Shown here one piece after another: positions 44,917 to 54,688 of a DNA stretch of 64,000 bases. The DNA comes from Ampelomyces quisqualis (lineage: Eukaryota > Ascomycota > Dothideomycetes > Pleosporales > Phaeosphaeriaceae). Position 1 is the first letter of the stretch; every line of letters starts with the position of its first letter. The position numbers and the translations under genes were made by a program. The stretch spans positions 1,054,001 to 1,118,000 of the forward strand of contig JAGTXZ010000024.1 of assembly GCA_018398575.1 (NCBI GenBank), in the 5' to 3' direction. The notes beneath the pieces are model-generated. The model did not search any database. It worked only from the letters and a program-made list of their open reading frames with translations, and was not told the DNA's origin.

Positions 44917-45645
44917 CTAGGCCTTGGGGGCCTCCTTGGCGTCGATGGCAGACTCCTCACCCATAGCAGTGAGGACAATGACGTCTGGCGTACGTTAGAG
45001 ATGCCCAAATACAAATGCTTCAGATTGACTGACTGGTGTCCTTGCCCTCCTCGGTGAAGAGCTTGTTGATCTTGTCACCGACTTCACCATCGGGCACCTT
45101 GACGTCGTCCTTGGTGGAGCCGTCGTCGGACATGAGTGAGAGGAAACCGTCGTCGGTAACGTCGAGCTATTGGGCCATTAGCCGAGCCTTGCTGCGGCGC
45201 GTTTCGACCCGACTTACGAGCTGGTACTCCTGGCGGCGGACGTTGGGGACGTTCATGTTGTGGGTGGAGGGGCAGAGTTCTTCGAGCTTCTTGTTGGTGA
45301 AAATGTCAATGGCAACCAAATGGACCTTGGCGTGACCGTGCTTTCCAGTCTTCGAGGTAGTCATTTCGACGATCTTGCAGGGACGGTTCTTGATGACGAC
45401 GAAGCCGTTCTTCCTCAAGGCAGAGCACTGCATGGGGAAGGTCTGAGAAGCACCGGCATCGGCGCTCTCGAAGGTGTGCTCATGCTGTGGACGGACATGT
45501 CAGTACTCGACACATGGCCTTGTGTCTGCGAAAAAGGGTCGAGTGTGATGCCTGGCTGGGCGCAATTCGTGATGGCATCCGAAGGTGGGGTAAATTGGGC
45601 ATGCGGGGCCTGTGCTGGTGAACGTACCTGCGCGTCGTCCGCCAT
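44917..45645 (-). CDS. eif5a: Translation factor eIF5A, 161 aa
   Basis: There are four exons: 45645-45628 (18 nt), 45484-45218, 45166-45034 and 44984-44917, encoding 161 residues. The hypusination site is intact: TTSKTGKHGHAKVHL with the modified lysine at about 54. Other signatures are FPMQCSALRKNGFVVIKNRP, EELCPSTHNMNVPNV and EEGKDTNVIVLTAMGEE. eIF5A binds the ribosomal E site and helps peptide-bond formation at proline-rich and other slow sequences, and also termination. It needs deoxyhypusine synthase and hydroxylase encoded elsewhere. The first exon encodes only MADDAQ, and the following intron is about 140 nt, longer than most here; it may hold leader regulation. The gene is divergent from VPS52 with 278 bp between the start codons. 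Confidence 0.98.
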
Positions 45646-45923
45646 GGTGTTGAATGAGAGTAAGTGCGACGGGTGAGGAAGAGGCTGGTGGTGGTCGTGA
45701 GCTGGAGGAAGCGGGGTGGATGATGTGGCCCTTTATTGGAGATAGAAGAGTCTTCGTTTCTGTGCCCGCCTCCAGACCCGCCAACGGGCTAATGGCATCC
45801 TGGACTAGCGCGCCCAGAGGACGGATCAAAGTACCGCCGCGCCGTGGCATCACCAGTCAACGTCAACCGCGAGATGATCTCCTGCGATGCGCCTCTGACC
45901 GGTCGCGGCCCGTAATATACACA

Positions 45924-48012
45924 ATGTGGGGACTGGACAGGCTGTCTGCATACTCTACGCCCTCGGGGACGCCCCCACCCCGTCGTGACTCGTACTCACC
46001 AGCGCCGCGAAGGGGCTATCCACCTTCAGGGTCCGGTGCCTTGCCTCCTCGCCCCGGGCTGGTCCCCCGAACGTCGTCGCTGTCGCTCATTTCGCCCACT
46101 GCCTCTACTTCCAGCTTGCCTCCGTCGGCACGGGCACCTAATGGGGATCCACGCCGGCGGCCTACTGGCGGTGCTCCTCACCCTGGCCCAGACCCGGTGC
46201 AGGTGTTGGCATCCATAATGGGAGGCTTGCCTCGGGGACCGCTCACCACCAGCGGTGATAAGAGCGAGGCTATTGCGGAAAAGCCGGAAGTGGTGGTAGA
46301 GGAAATCGACTTTGGGGGCCTCAGCTTGCAGGACTTTGCAGAAGCACCGCAAGAGGACATGCGGCCCACAACTGTACATACACATAGCGCGCAATCAATC
46401 GAAGAATGTACGTGCTCATCGCTTATACTAAGAAGGTTTGCTCATTGTGATCGTAGACGATGAAGAAAAAGACAAGTTTGAAGGTCTGCAGAAATCCATT
46501 CTAGCATGCGATCAAGTGCTGAAATCTGTCGAAACGTACCTTACAAACTTCCAAGCGGATCTCGGCGCGGTATCCGCCGAAATCGAGTCACTACAAAACC
46601 GGTCCATAGCACTGAACACTAAGCTCGAAAATCGAAAAGTAGTGGAGAAGCTACTTGGGCCCGCAGTCGAGGACATAAGCATTTCACCGGCCATGGTACG
46701 CAAGATCGCCGAGGGACCGGTTGACGAGGCCTTCGTGCGGGCCTTGGCCGAGATAGAAAAGCGGTCCAAGACCATCAATGCTAAAGCCGCTGAGCACCCC
46801 GACATGAAGTCATTGGCGGATATCAAGCCACTGCTCGATGATCTTATCAATCGTGCAATCGAACGGATCCGAGACTACATCGTGGCTCAGATCAAGGCAA
46901 TCCGCTCTCCGTCTATCAACGCCCAGGTCATACAACAGCAAGCTTTACTTAAATACAAGGATCTGTATGCATTCCTTGTAAAGCATCAATCGGAACTGGC
47001 TCAGCAGATAGGCCAGGCGTACATCTTTACCATGCGTTGGTACTATCTAAACCACTTCACACGATACCGGCTTGCGCTTGAGAAGATCAAGCTGCATGCA
47101 TTGGACAAATACGATGTGCTGGGAGAAGACCCTACTGCAAGAAGAGGTGGGAGTATACTTGGGCAGGCGCGCAACGCACCAGCGGCATACGATGCGTTCT
47201 CGATCGGGCGACGCCGCGATGCTCTCAAGAGCTCCTCCACAAATGCGCTAACTGCGTACATCGCTGAAGAAGAGAAGTCAGCGCACTACCTGGAGGTCCC
47301 TTTCCGCAGCTTCAACCTCGCACTCGTCGACAATGCATGTTTCGAGTACACTTTCATCTCATCCTTCTTTGCGCCAGCGCAAAATTTCCACGCCATATCG
47401 CGGACCTTTGCCACAATATTCGAGCCCACCATGGCCGTTGGTCAAGCATTGACCAAGTCGCTCGTTGCAACTACCACCGACACATTGGGCATACTTCTCT
47501 GTGTACGGCTGAATCAGCACTTTGCATTCGAGCTTCAGCGACGAAAGGTTCCGACCGTAGAAAACTACATCAATGCCACGAACATGCTGCTCTGGCCGCG
47601 TTATCAACAGATCCTCGACATGCACTGTACATCGCTTCAAAAGGTCACGTCGGCACTACCTGGTCGGCCAACAACCGGGGCCGCTCTGTTGTCCACCGGA
47701 TCACAAAACTCAGTCTCAACGGCCCCAACACCTCTCACACAAAAGTTTGCGAATCTACTCCAAGGCATCCTTGCCTTGTCGTCTGAAGCTGGAGACGATG
47801 AGCCTGTATCGGTTAGCGTGGGCAGGTTGAGAAGCGAGTATGAAGCCTACCTCACTAAGCTGAGCAAAGGTATCAGTGACACGAGGAAGAAAGAGCGCTT
47901 CCTGTGTAATAATTACAGTCTGGTGTCTACTATCCTCACGGATGTGGAAGGTAGGTTGGGTGAGCATGTTAGAGCGCATTATGAGAAGATGAGAGATTCA
48001 TATGATAAATGA
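45924..48012 (+). CDS. vps52: GARP complex subunit Vps52, 679 aa
   Basis: Two exons, 45924-46407 and 46457-48012, give 679 residues. Vps52 is the core subunit of the GARP tether (Vps51-54) that captures endosome-derived vesicles at the trans-Golgi. The first 130 residues are Pro/Ser-rich and disordered (MWGLDRLSAYSTPSGTPPPR). The conserved part starts near ESLQNRSIALNTKLENRKVV and continues with VEDISISPAMVRKIAEGPVD, the long helical rod, DKYDVLGEDPTARRGG, FSIGRRRDAL and the motif EVPFRSFNLALVDNACFEYT. Length is near yeast Vps52 (641) with a longer N-terminal extension. The intron is 49 nt. COG3 was considered, but the FRS-LVDNACFEY and NRS-LNTKLENR motifs fit Vps52 better. Confidence 0.88.
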
Positions 48013-48473
48013 GACGAAAGCGCGATGCTACACACTTGCCGTTATGCACGTGCCTTCTTTTGGGCCTCTGGATTTGTTTGCTGACTTGCTTGCTTCGTAC
48101 CCTCCAAGAATTAGGCAGGCAGGGTGACACGACCGTGTAGCGTTGTCATATCAGATGAGTTGATTCGACCTGGGGTTACACAGTAACATTTGCGAGGTTT
48201 GCTTGTATGCGCCAGGAAGCAGTACTTTGAAAGGATTCTAGACAGGAGATGGTGTGCAAGTAATCGGTTTCTGGGCAAACCCGCAGTTAAGCTGTCAAGC
48301 GTCTACACATTTGTCTATGGAGCATTAGATGTGTGACTTCACTTGATCCAGTTCGTATCATAGACATTGTATGTCAGACTAGCTAAGGCACGAAGAGCTC
48401 AACGCCATGTTCCCAATCCGGCAACTCAACGTCTCAGACATGACTAATCAAGATCACCCACATACAATACCAT
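48013..48473. other. Convergent 3' regions
   Basis: These 461 bp lie between the ends of VPS52 and the DUF1993 gene. No feature other than presumed UTRs is seen. Confidence 0.5.
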
Positions 48474-49055
48474 CTAACCCCTAAGCGGCGCCCAATCCTT
48501 CTTCTGCTGCTCGCTCATAAACATACCCACATACGCGCCTTTACCCAACTTGCATCCCTTGCTCCTCAGCAACATGTACAGCGCATTCAAATGAAAATAC
48601 GCATTCGGCACACAGAACCCATGGAAGTAGTCCGCCAGGCCAGCCATGTGCAGCGTCTTGCCCATGTTTTCAAACGGCACGTCGACAGGCTTGGTCGCGG
48701 CGGCGTTGAGCGCTTTCTCGTCGACCGAGTCGTACGCTGCGATGCAGGCCTTGAAGAAGTCGATTGCGGCGCTGAAGTCGGCGAAGGCTGGGTTGAATTG
48801 CGGTGTGGATGTGGTCAGGGAGAGGGATGCTAGGGCGCCGAGCGGGAATTTCTGGCCGAGAATGGGTTGTAGGCGGAGGGGCAGCATGTCGGCGAAGTTG
48901 TGGTCCAAGAGCTCGGTTTCAGAGGGCAAGGTGCCTGGAGCTGCGGAAGAGAGTTCATTCTGGGCGGTGGTGAGGATGGAGATTGCGCTGCTGGCGATGT
49001 TTTTAAGGATGGGAATCGTGGTGCCGTAGAAGGAGTAGGTGAGTGGATCAGCCAT
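48474..49055 (-). CDS. DUF1993-domain protein, 193 aa
   Basis: A single exon from the ATG at 49055 gives 193 residues, the usual length of DUF1993 proteins. The sequence opens MADPLTYSFYGTTIPILKNI, and the family hallmarks are LLDHNFADMLPLRLQPILG near 50-70 and the PNAYFHLNALYMLLRSKGCK region near 155-175. The fold is expected to be a DinB-like helical bundle, which in some relatives binds metal through three histidines. Here several histidines occur (LDHNF, TLHMAG, YFHGF, YFHLN), but I cannot assign a metal site. No signal peptide or membrane segment is present, so it is probably cytosolic. The function of the family is unknown. It is common in filamentous fungi and bacteria. Confidence 0.88.
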   Translation of the reverse strand: MADPLTYSFYGTTIPILKNIASSAISILTTAQNELSSAAPGTLPSETELLDHNFADMLPLRLQPILGQKFPLGALASLSLTTSTPQFNPAFADFSAAIDFFKACIAAYDSVDEKALNAAATKPVDVPFENMGKTLHMAGLADYFHGFCVPNAYFHLNALYMLLRSKGCKLGKGAYVGMFMSEQQKKDWAPLRG

Positions 49056-51284
49056 GTTTGCGAAGGGTGCGGATTTTGTTGTGGTTGTATTGGAAAGATG
49101 GACGTGGCAGAGACGAAGAGTCGGATACAGAAGTGGGAGGCCTCGGGCTCTTGAGCGACGAGCCGACCAGACTACGCTATGCTACTTCCCCACTACCTCT
49201 GACATCAACTTATGCCGCCCCACAATACCCTCCATCCTCAGCATTCGAATTGCTTCCATGGCCCACCCGAGACACTTGTGCGCACCGTAATCGCGGCGGG
49301 TGTTCGGTATGTACTCACTCGCAGCTCCGGGCCGATTGGTCCGCTACCATAGCCTACAGCTGAGGCTTACATTACTGTTGTACATAGGTACACAGTACCC
49401 GCTCCACAAGCTGACCTTCAGTCAGCTCTCCCAAGCCAGGTAGAGAAGTAGAAAGCGCATAAAATTTCCGTCTCTGCTCAAAACCACCCCCCCAAAATCC
49501 AACTTGTAAAGATTGAGCATACAACGCTTTTTTTTACAGAATTTCTAGTATGTTAGGTAGGAAAAAGGATTCAATAAATTAAAATCTACAGGATTAGAAT
49601 GTCAGAATCATGTCTGTACAGGCAGCTTTCGTGATTATTTCCACCTCGGTCGGGTTTTCTACCTGGCTCAGTACGACTAAGCCCTGGTTAGTTCGTGGGA
49701 CGGGCATGGTAACACCTACTCTGTACCTACAGAAGGAGGCTAAGCACTATCCCTCATTCCAACATGTTCACCTGACAGACACGAAGATGTATGATTTTGG
49801 ACGGGTTGGTTCGAGAAAGCCATCAGCAGGTGTAGATGATTTATGACGATGCCTAGAGATTGGCCAGTTGATGAAATTTTGCTAGTAAGATTTGTTTGGG
49901 GAGAATAGGTAACTAACGCGTGTAGCAGGAGTCGCTTGTTCACGTCCTGTTGGGGTCAGTTCACGTCTTGCCTCGGCCGGACTGTGGTCGGCTTCGAGCA
50001 GAGACATGACATCCTCTTGTATCTTGCTCAGGAGCATGTTAGCAATGTGCTTTTTAACGCCTTTATTAATAGCCGTGACCCTGAAGTGCCCGAAGTCGCT
50101 GTGCTGAAAGTCGCGGCTGCCTTGTTCGTAGGCGCTCAGCGTCTCCAGCATCTAGTAGCGCTCTCTAACGATCCTAGATAACTGCTAATTAAGGAGCGCT
50201 TGCGAAGCAAGCAGCGTACTCCCGCCTTTACCAATTAGCACTAACTATGCGAGCGAGGCATCGCTATTAATGTGCTGTTAGGTAAGACCGAATTAGTGAC
50301 TGCAAATAGGAAAAGTAGCACGACGGTTACCGTACTTCCTTGTTGGATCCTCGAAAGCACGTCAGCACTAGGCTTTCCTAAGCGCTAAATGTCCGCGTCC
50401 TCGAGAAGGCGAGAATACGACACGGTAAGAATCGCACTGAGGCCTTGATCGACGGCATCGCTTATGACGGTATCGCCCGAGGTGTTGTGGTTGTCACTCA
50501 TGATGACGATGACAATGAAGAGGAGGTCGTGTGTGTGAATGTGTGGGAAATGGAGATGAGTAACAGGTGGGACAAAAGTGCAATAGCCAGAATGCAAAGT
50601 AGTATTGTTGGTGTCGAGTGTCAGACGAGCGCGGGCAGCAGTTGTTAATGCAGAAGGGCAAACGGTCGCCACAAAAGTAAGAGGAGAAGATATGCGGGGT
50701 GTTTATAGGTCGCTTCGCAAAAATTACAGAAGGTGCAGGGCGTTCATTGGGGAGATGGGTTTGTCTCGTGAGTTTTTTATATAGATCGACAGTCAATTGC
50801 GGCTCGTCGGAGATATTTCAATGCTACAGCAGGCAATTTGTAGACTACATAGTGTACTTGGCCAATCACCAAGACGACCGTCGAGTTCAGAGCTTGCTCT
50901 ACCATGCATCACTCAGACCAGGAACGGTACCCACAACCACATTTTCAACAATCATATGTTCAGTGGCTTACAAATCAAACCACCTATTACACCAATCCCT
51001 ACCTCCTGTCCCCCGCCACAACACAGCAACGAACATCTCCGCAGAAAAACAAACAGGGTATATAAGAATCCAAAGTAAACCCACATGTCCAAACCAACAA
51101 AAGCAACGTCTCGAGGCATCCACTTGTATCTCCTCTTTCTCGAGGAGACATAGGGAAGGAGAGGGTATATGCCTGATCCATGATCCACAATTCAAGAAAG
51201 AAAGAGAGAAAGAAAAAAAGTGACCAGCCTATTCCTTTTCCTCCCCAGCCCTACACGTTGGAAATCGAAACAAAAAAGTTTGTT
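49056..51284. other. Gene-poor region with a possible repeat relic
   Basis: About 2.2 kb with no complete gene. The part at 49500-49600 is AT-rich. A protein-like fragment on the minus strand (49882-50151), listed separately, has no start region or continuation. The remainder, including 50400-51280, shows only random-looking frames. Confidence 0.5.
49882..50250 (-). mobile_element. Possible degenerate mobile-element fragment
   Basis: On the minus strand an open stretch from 50151 reads LETLSAYEQGSRDFQHSDFG and later INKGVKKHIANMLLSKIQED, then stops. Composition and helix pattern are protein-like, but no gene start, intron or conserved neighbour surrounds it. Upstream the frame is closed by several stops, and a small palindrome, GCTTGCGAAGCAAGC, lies at 50199-50213. 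An orphan coding scrap in a gene-poor gap is what a decayed transposon would leave. I cannot name the family, and a decayed host gene is equally possible. Confidence 0.25.
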
Positions 51285-52835
51285 TTAAAAAGCAACCCCA
51301 ACAGCTCCAGGACTTGGCATCCCGATACTCTTCCTAACCATACCTACATCTTTTGCACTCATATCCATGCCACAGAGTAAATTCGTATGCGGACTAACAG
51401 GAGGCTTCGACTCTCTTCCACTGTGAAGCGCTACGTCAATGTGCATGTATTTATCCTTGTTGAGGATGAGGGGCGCAGGGACGCGTTTTGTTTTGCGAGG
51501 CGTAGCTGGGGAGAAGGACAAGGACGACATGCTTGACGTGGTGGACGAAGAGGAAAAGAGCGTCACGGTGTTGCTTTCTTGGGAATCTTGGCGGGTGTGG
51601 CAGATGGTGTGGGACCCGGCTGTTGAGGGGCGGGTAGTGGTGTCGCACTTGTAGAAGAGCTCAGTGTTGTATGGTTTGGGAGCGACGGGGGATGTTGGGG
51701 TGGTTGAGGTGGATATGGAGCGCTTGAGCCAGGTCGTCAGACGCGCTATGGATTTGGTAGGCGTGGTGGGGTTGGAGCACAGTGCGATTGTGCCATCACA
51801 CGACGGTGACACGACGGTGAAGCCGGTGGTGCGACGGGGGACAGTAGGCGAAGGGAAGACGTAGAAGGTGCTGTCAGCCTTGATTGGGGCAGAGAAGGCG
51901 GAGCCAATGTCCGAAAGAGTCTCGGAGCGCACGCGCATGCGCATTGACGGAGCAATGTACGGAACGTGGTGCGACGGCGATGGTGGAGGGCGGTTGGGCA
52001 CGTCAGGAGTTTGAGTCTGCGAGCGGTAGGCAGATGCACGACGCTCTTCCACGATGGTGTTGAGTTCACGAATGGCTTCGTCAACATCAGTCTTTCCGCG
52101 ACGAAGAGAGCCAGGATGCGAAGGCGCAGTGTTTGCACGGCCACGTGATGGGGGAGAAAGGCGAGAGAGTACGCGACCGGGGGAAAGGGTGCTGGAAGTG
52201 CGAGAACGGCGGATGGTCGGCTTCTCAATCATGGACGCAGCGGAGCTTGTTGGCTCTTCGGCCCAGACAGAGAGAGTGGGCGTTTGCATAGTTGCCATTG
52301 TGGTACCTGACAGGTGGCGCTCGGTGGCAGTGCTCTTCTGGCTTTGAAAACTTGAGCGGCGGGAGTGGGAAACAGAGGTGGAAGATGAAGTAACAGGCTT
52401 GCGCTGGATCAAGTAATCGGAGTTTGATAGGCTGGAAGAAGACGAGTTGGTTCGCGAGTCCTTCACGCGAACAAGTGCTTGTGCCGGGATAGCCAAGTTA
52501 ACCTCCCTCGCGCTCCAGACCTCCTCGTCATCAAAGTCGGGCAGGGGAGAAAGGCGACCGCAGCCATTGGGAAGGTAAATGGACAGTTCAAGACGGTCGA
52601 GGCTTCGTTTGCGGCGAATCGGCACTGGAGTCTTGTCGAGCATTGACTGAGTACCATCTAGACCAAAGCTATTGTCCAGGTGTTGGAAGTTGGAAGGTTG
52701 TGAGATGTTGGGCCGACCCTTGTGGATAGAATGTGATCGACGTGGTCGAGTAAGGGTAGAAAAGCTGGCACGTGATGAAGCACGAGTCGCGAAGTCGCGG
52801 CTAGTGTTCACCCATTGAGACACATGTCGGCTCAT
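51285..52835 (-). CDS. Serine-rich protein with a CRIB-like motif, 516 aa
   Basis: A single exon from the ATG at 52835 gives 516 residues. The protein is rich in Ser, Thr, Pro and Arg throughout and mostly disordered. Near the N-terminus, residues of about 42-60 read PNISQPSNFQHLDNSFGLDG. This resembles the CRIB motif (ISxPxxFxH then a GxD end) used by Cdc42/Rac effectors; the second histidine is replaced and one residue is inserted. A short conserved-looking helix, DVDEAIRELNTIVEERRASA, lies near 250. The C-terminus has short ordered-looking stretches (KYMHIDVALHSGRES). Regulation by phosphorylation is likely from the many SP and TP sites. No enzyme domain is present. The single-exon structure and long open frame support a real gene; the function is unknown. 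Confidence 0.75.
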   Translation of the reverse strand: MSRHVSQWVNTSRDFATRASSRASFSTLTRPRRSHSIHKGRPNISQPSNFQHLDNSFGLDGTQSMLDKTPVPIRRKRSLDRLELSIYLPNGCGRLSPLPDFDDEEVWSAREVNLAIPAQALVRVKDSRTNSSSSSLSNSDYLIQRKPVTSSSTSVSHSRRSSFQSQKSTATERHLSGTTMATMQTPTLSVWAEEPTSSAASMIEKPTIRRSRTSSTLSPGRVLSRLSPPSRGRANTAPSHPGSLRRGKTDVDEAIRELNTIVEERRASAYRSQTQTPDVPNRPPPSPSHHVPYIAPSMRMRVRSETLSDIGSAFSAPIKADSTFYVFPSPTVPRRTTGFTVVSPSCDGTIALCSNPTTPTKSIARLTTWLKRSISTSTTPTSPVAPKPYNTELFYKCDTTTRPSTAGSHTICHTRQDSQESNTVTLFSSSSTTSSMSSLSFSPATPRKTKRVPAPLILNKDKYMHIDVALHSGRESKPPVSPHTNLLCGMDMSAKDVGMVRKSIGMPSPGAVGVAF

Positions 52836-54688
52836 AGACTGGCTAGTGGATGGGCGAGGGTTATGGAATGGCTCTGCGTGAGGTTGTGGGACGATCTGTG
52901 GTTGGTTGTAGACGACTTGAGAGTCTTCTAGTCATAGTTAGTATGGTCACTGCGGCTGATAAGATCCAAGATTCCAGTAGAACGGGTATTGACTATGATA
53001 GAGTGTTTGCGGGTCGAGGGCATCAACCATATTAGGGAGTGCATAGGCGAGGTAGCACAGCTCAACAGCATGACGACTATGAATGTTCAGGGAGAGATAA
53101 AGAGACAGCGACGACGTTTCGAAAATAGACCCGAACATGACTGGAAGTGTTGAAGCTGGTATGAGCTGGGGATGAATGAAAGAAAAAACTCGTACCAAGT
53201 GCCCTGAAAGCATGCCTTCCAACCTCAACCTCGTCCTTCGGTGCACAGCACCCAAACCCCATGGCCAGCCAGCCATCCCTCTCTTTTGTGTAATGATCTC
53301 CTAAGTCCATGGTATCCTGCAACTGCGTCCAGGCAACTAGTAATCCATATCAGATCGAAGAACAATCGAACGAAACTGCAAGGGAGTGTGATGCCCTGAG
53401 GCTGACCACGTGGAACGCAAAAGAAGGAAGTGGTAGGAAGGAAGTAGACAAGACGGAAGGGGAGCAAGCAAGTAAATTCAGGCTCGACTCTTCCGGTTAG
53501 ATGATATTGATGAGTTGTTCCCTCAGCGTTCGGTTCTGTGCATTCACCCCGCAGATCCGGCCACCAGGAACAACAAACCCAGTCGTCCTCACAGGACGTT
53601 AGAAACAGGTGTCATAGAGATGAGCATGCTGATGCGCTGACGATACGCGCCCAATGGCATGCCTGACCTGGAATTTCTGGCATAATACTCGTCAACTTGC
53701 GGAGACCGTCGGCTCATGGCTGGCGCGCGTGGCTCCCAGATGTGTGTGGGGCAGCTGCGATTGGCCTGAGGGTTGAGTACGCGCTGGCAATGCTGCAGAA
53801 TCGTGGACCACTCATAGGGCAATAGCGCTTGCGGCTTGAAACCGGCAAATACATTGGTTTGCGCCGACTGGCATGGCGTTTTTGGTGCATTGTGCTGTTG
53901 CGCAAGATTCGCCTTGCCGGTGTAGGAGGATGCGCGGACATGTATCGCAAACATCCGAAACCGACCATGAAACGACCACCGAGTAAGAGACAATATGCGC
54001 AAAGTCGCGCCGCGTTCGCCATGATTCCGTCGTAGCTGTGGGAGTAGTCTAAAGGCAGGCATGCTGTGCTGTCGTTCGGCGGATCGAGGCACTTTTCGCC
54101 CTGCGCTCGGGATTTCCACCATCTCGAAGCCATCAGCCAACCACCATCTTTTCGGGAAGCCTCCAGACTCGGACCACGCCATGCTGGTGCCGAGTCCCGA
54201 CGCGTGCATGCAGCACAAGAACCACTAAAGAGTTGTTGAACAGCCGCAGTGGAGCAGCCTCCCTAGTCATGCAATCGCTGCTTTAAGCAGGTGTGGTAAG
54301 TGTGCTGGATGCTTTGGGTTGATTCGAGGTAATACCAACTCGGTTGACAAGTTGATGCGCGCAACCACTATGCCTGACTTTACTTGAACGTGTATGTGAG
54401 TTCGATCAAGATCAAGCAAAAATATTTGGTATTGAGGGACGCACGCCGATATGGCGTTAACATATGACCGCTGTACGTAACAACGAACGGTAGTGCGCCA
54501 GGTGTATGTACATATTCAAGCGCCGAAGGAAAATCATCATGTGCGCGAAAAAGTCGGGTATAGAACATTTCGACAAGCCGGCGCGATGCCGACTGGGTCA
54601 GCCTGGTGCGATTGAGCCCGTCAAAACAGCCAGGAAACACGCCAAGTGCGTCATGTCGAATAACGAGCGGGAGAAAGAAGCCAGGCCA
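52836..54688. other. Intergenic between the CRIB-like and TMEM184-like genes
   Basis: About 1.85 kb. Minus-strand open frames at 53589-54218 are long but have random composition and overlap one another. The part next to 52835 should be the promoter of that gene. No repeat is recognised. Confidence 0.45.

Noticed and set aside
46457..48012. COG3/Sec34 as identity of the 45924 gene
   Set aside because: The motifs NRSIALNTKLENR and FRSFNLALVDNACFEY fit Vps52 better.
53589..54218. 209-codon minus-strand frame in a gap
   Set aside because: It overlaps another open frame of equal quality and has random composition; no motif is present.
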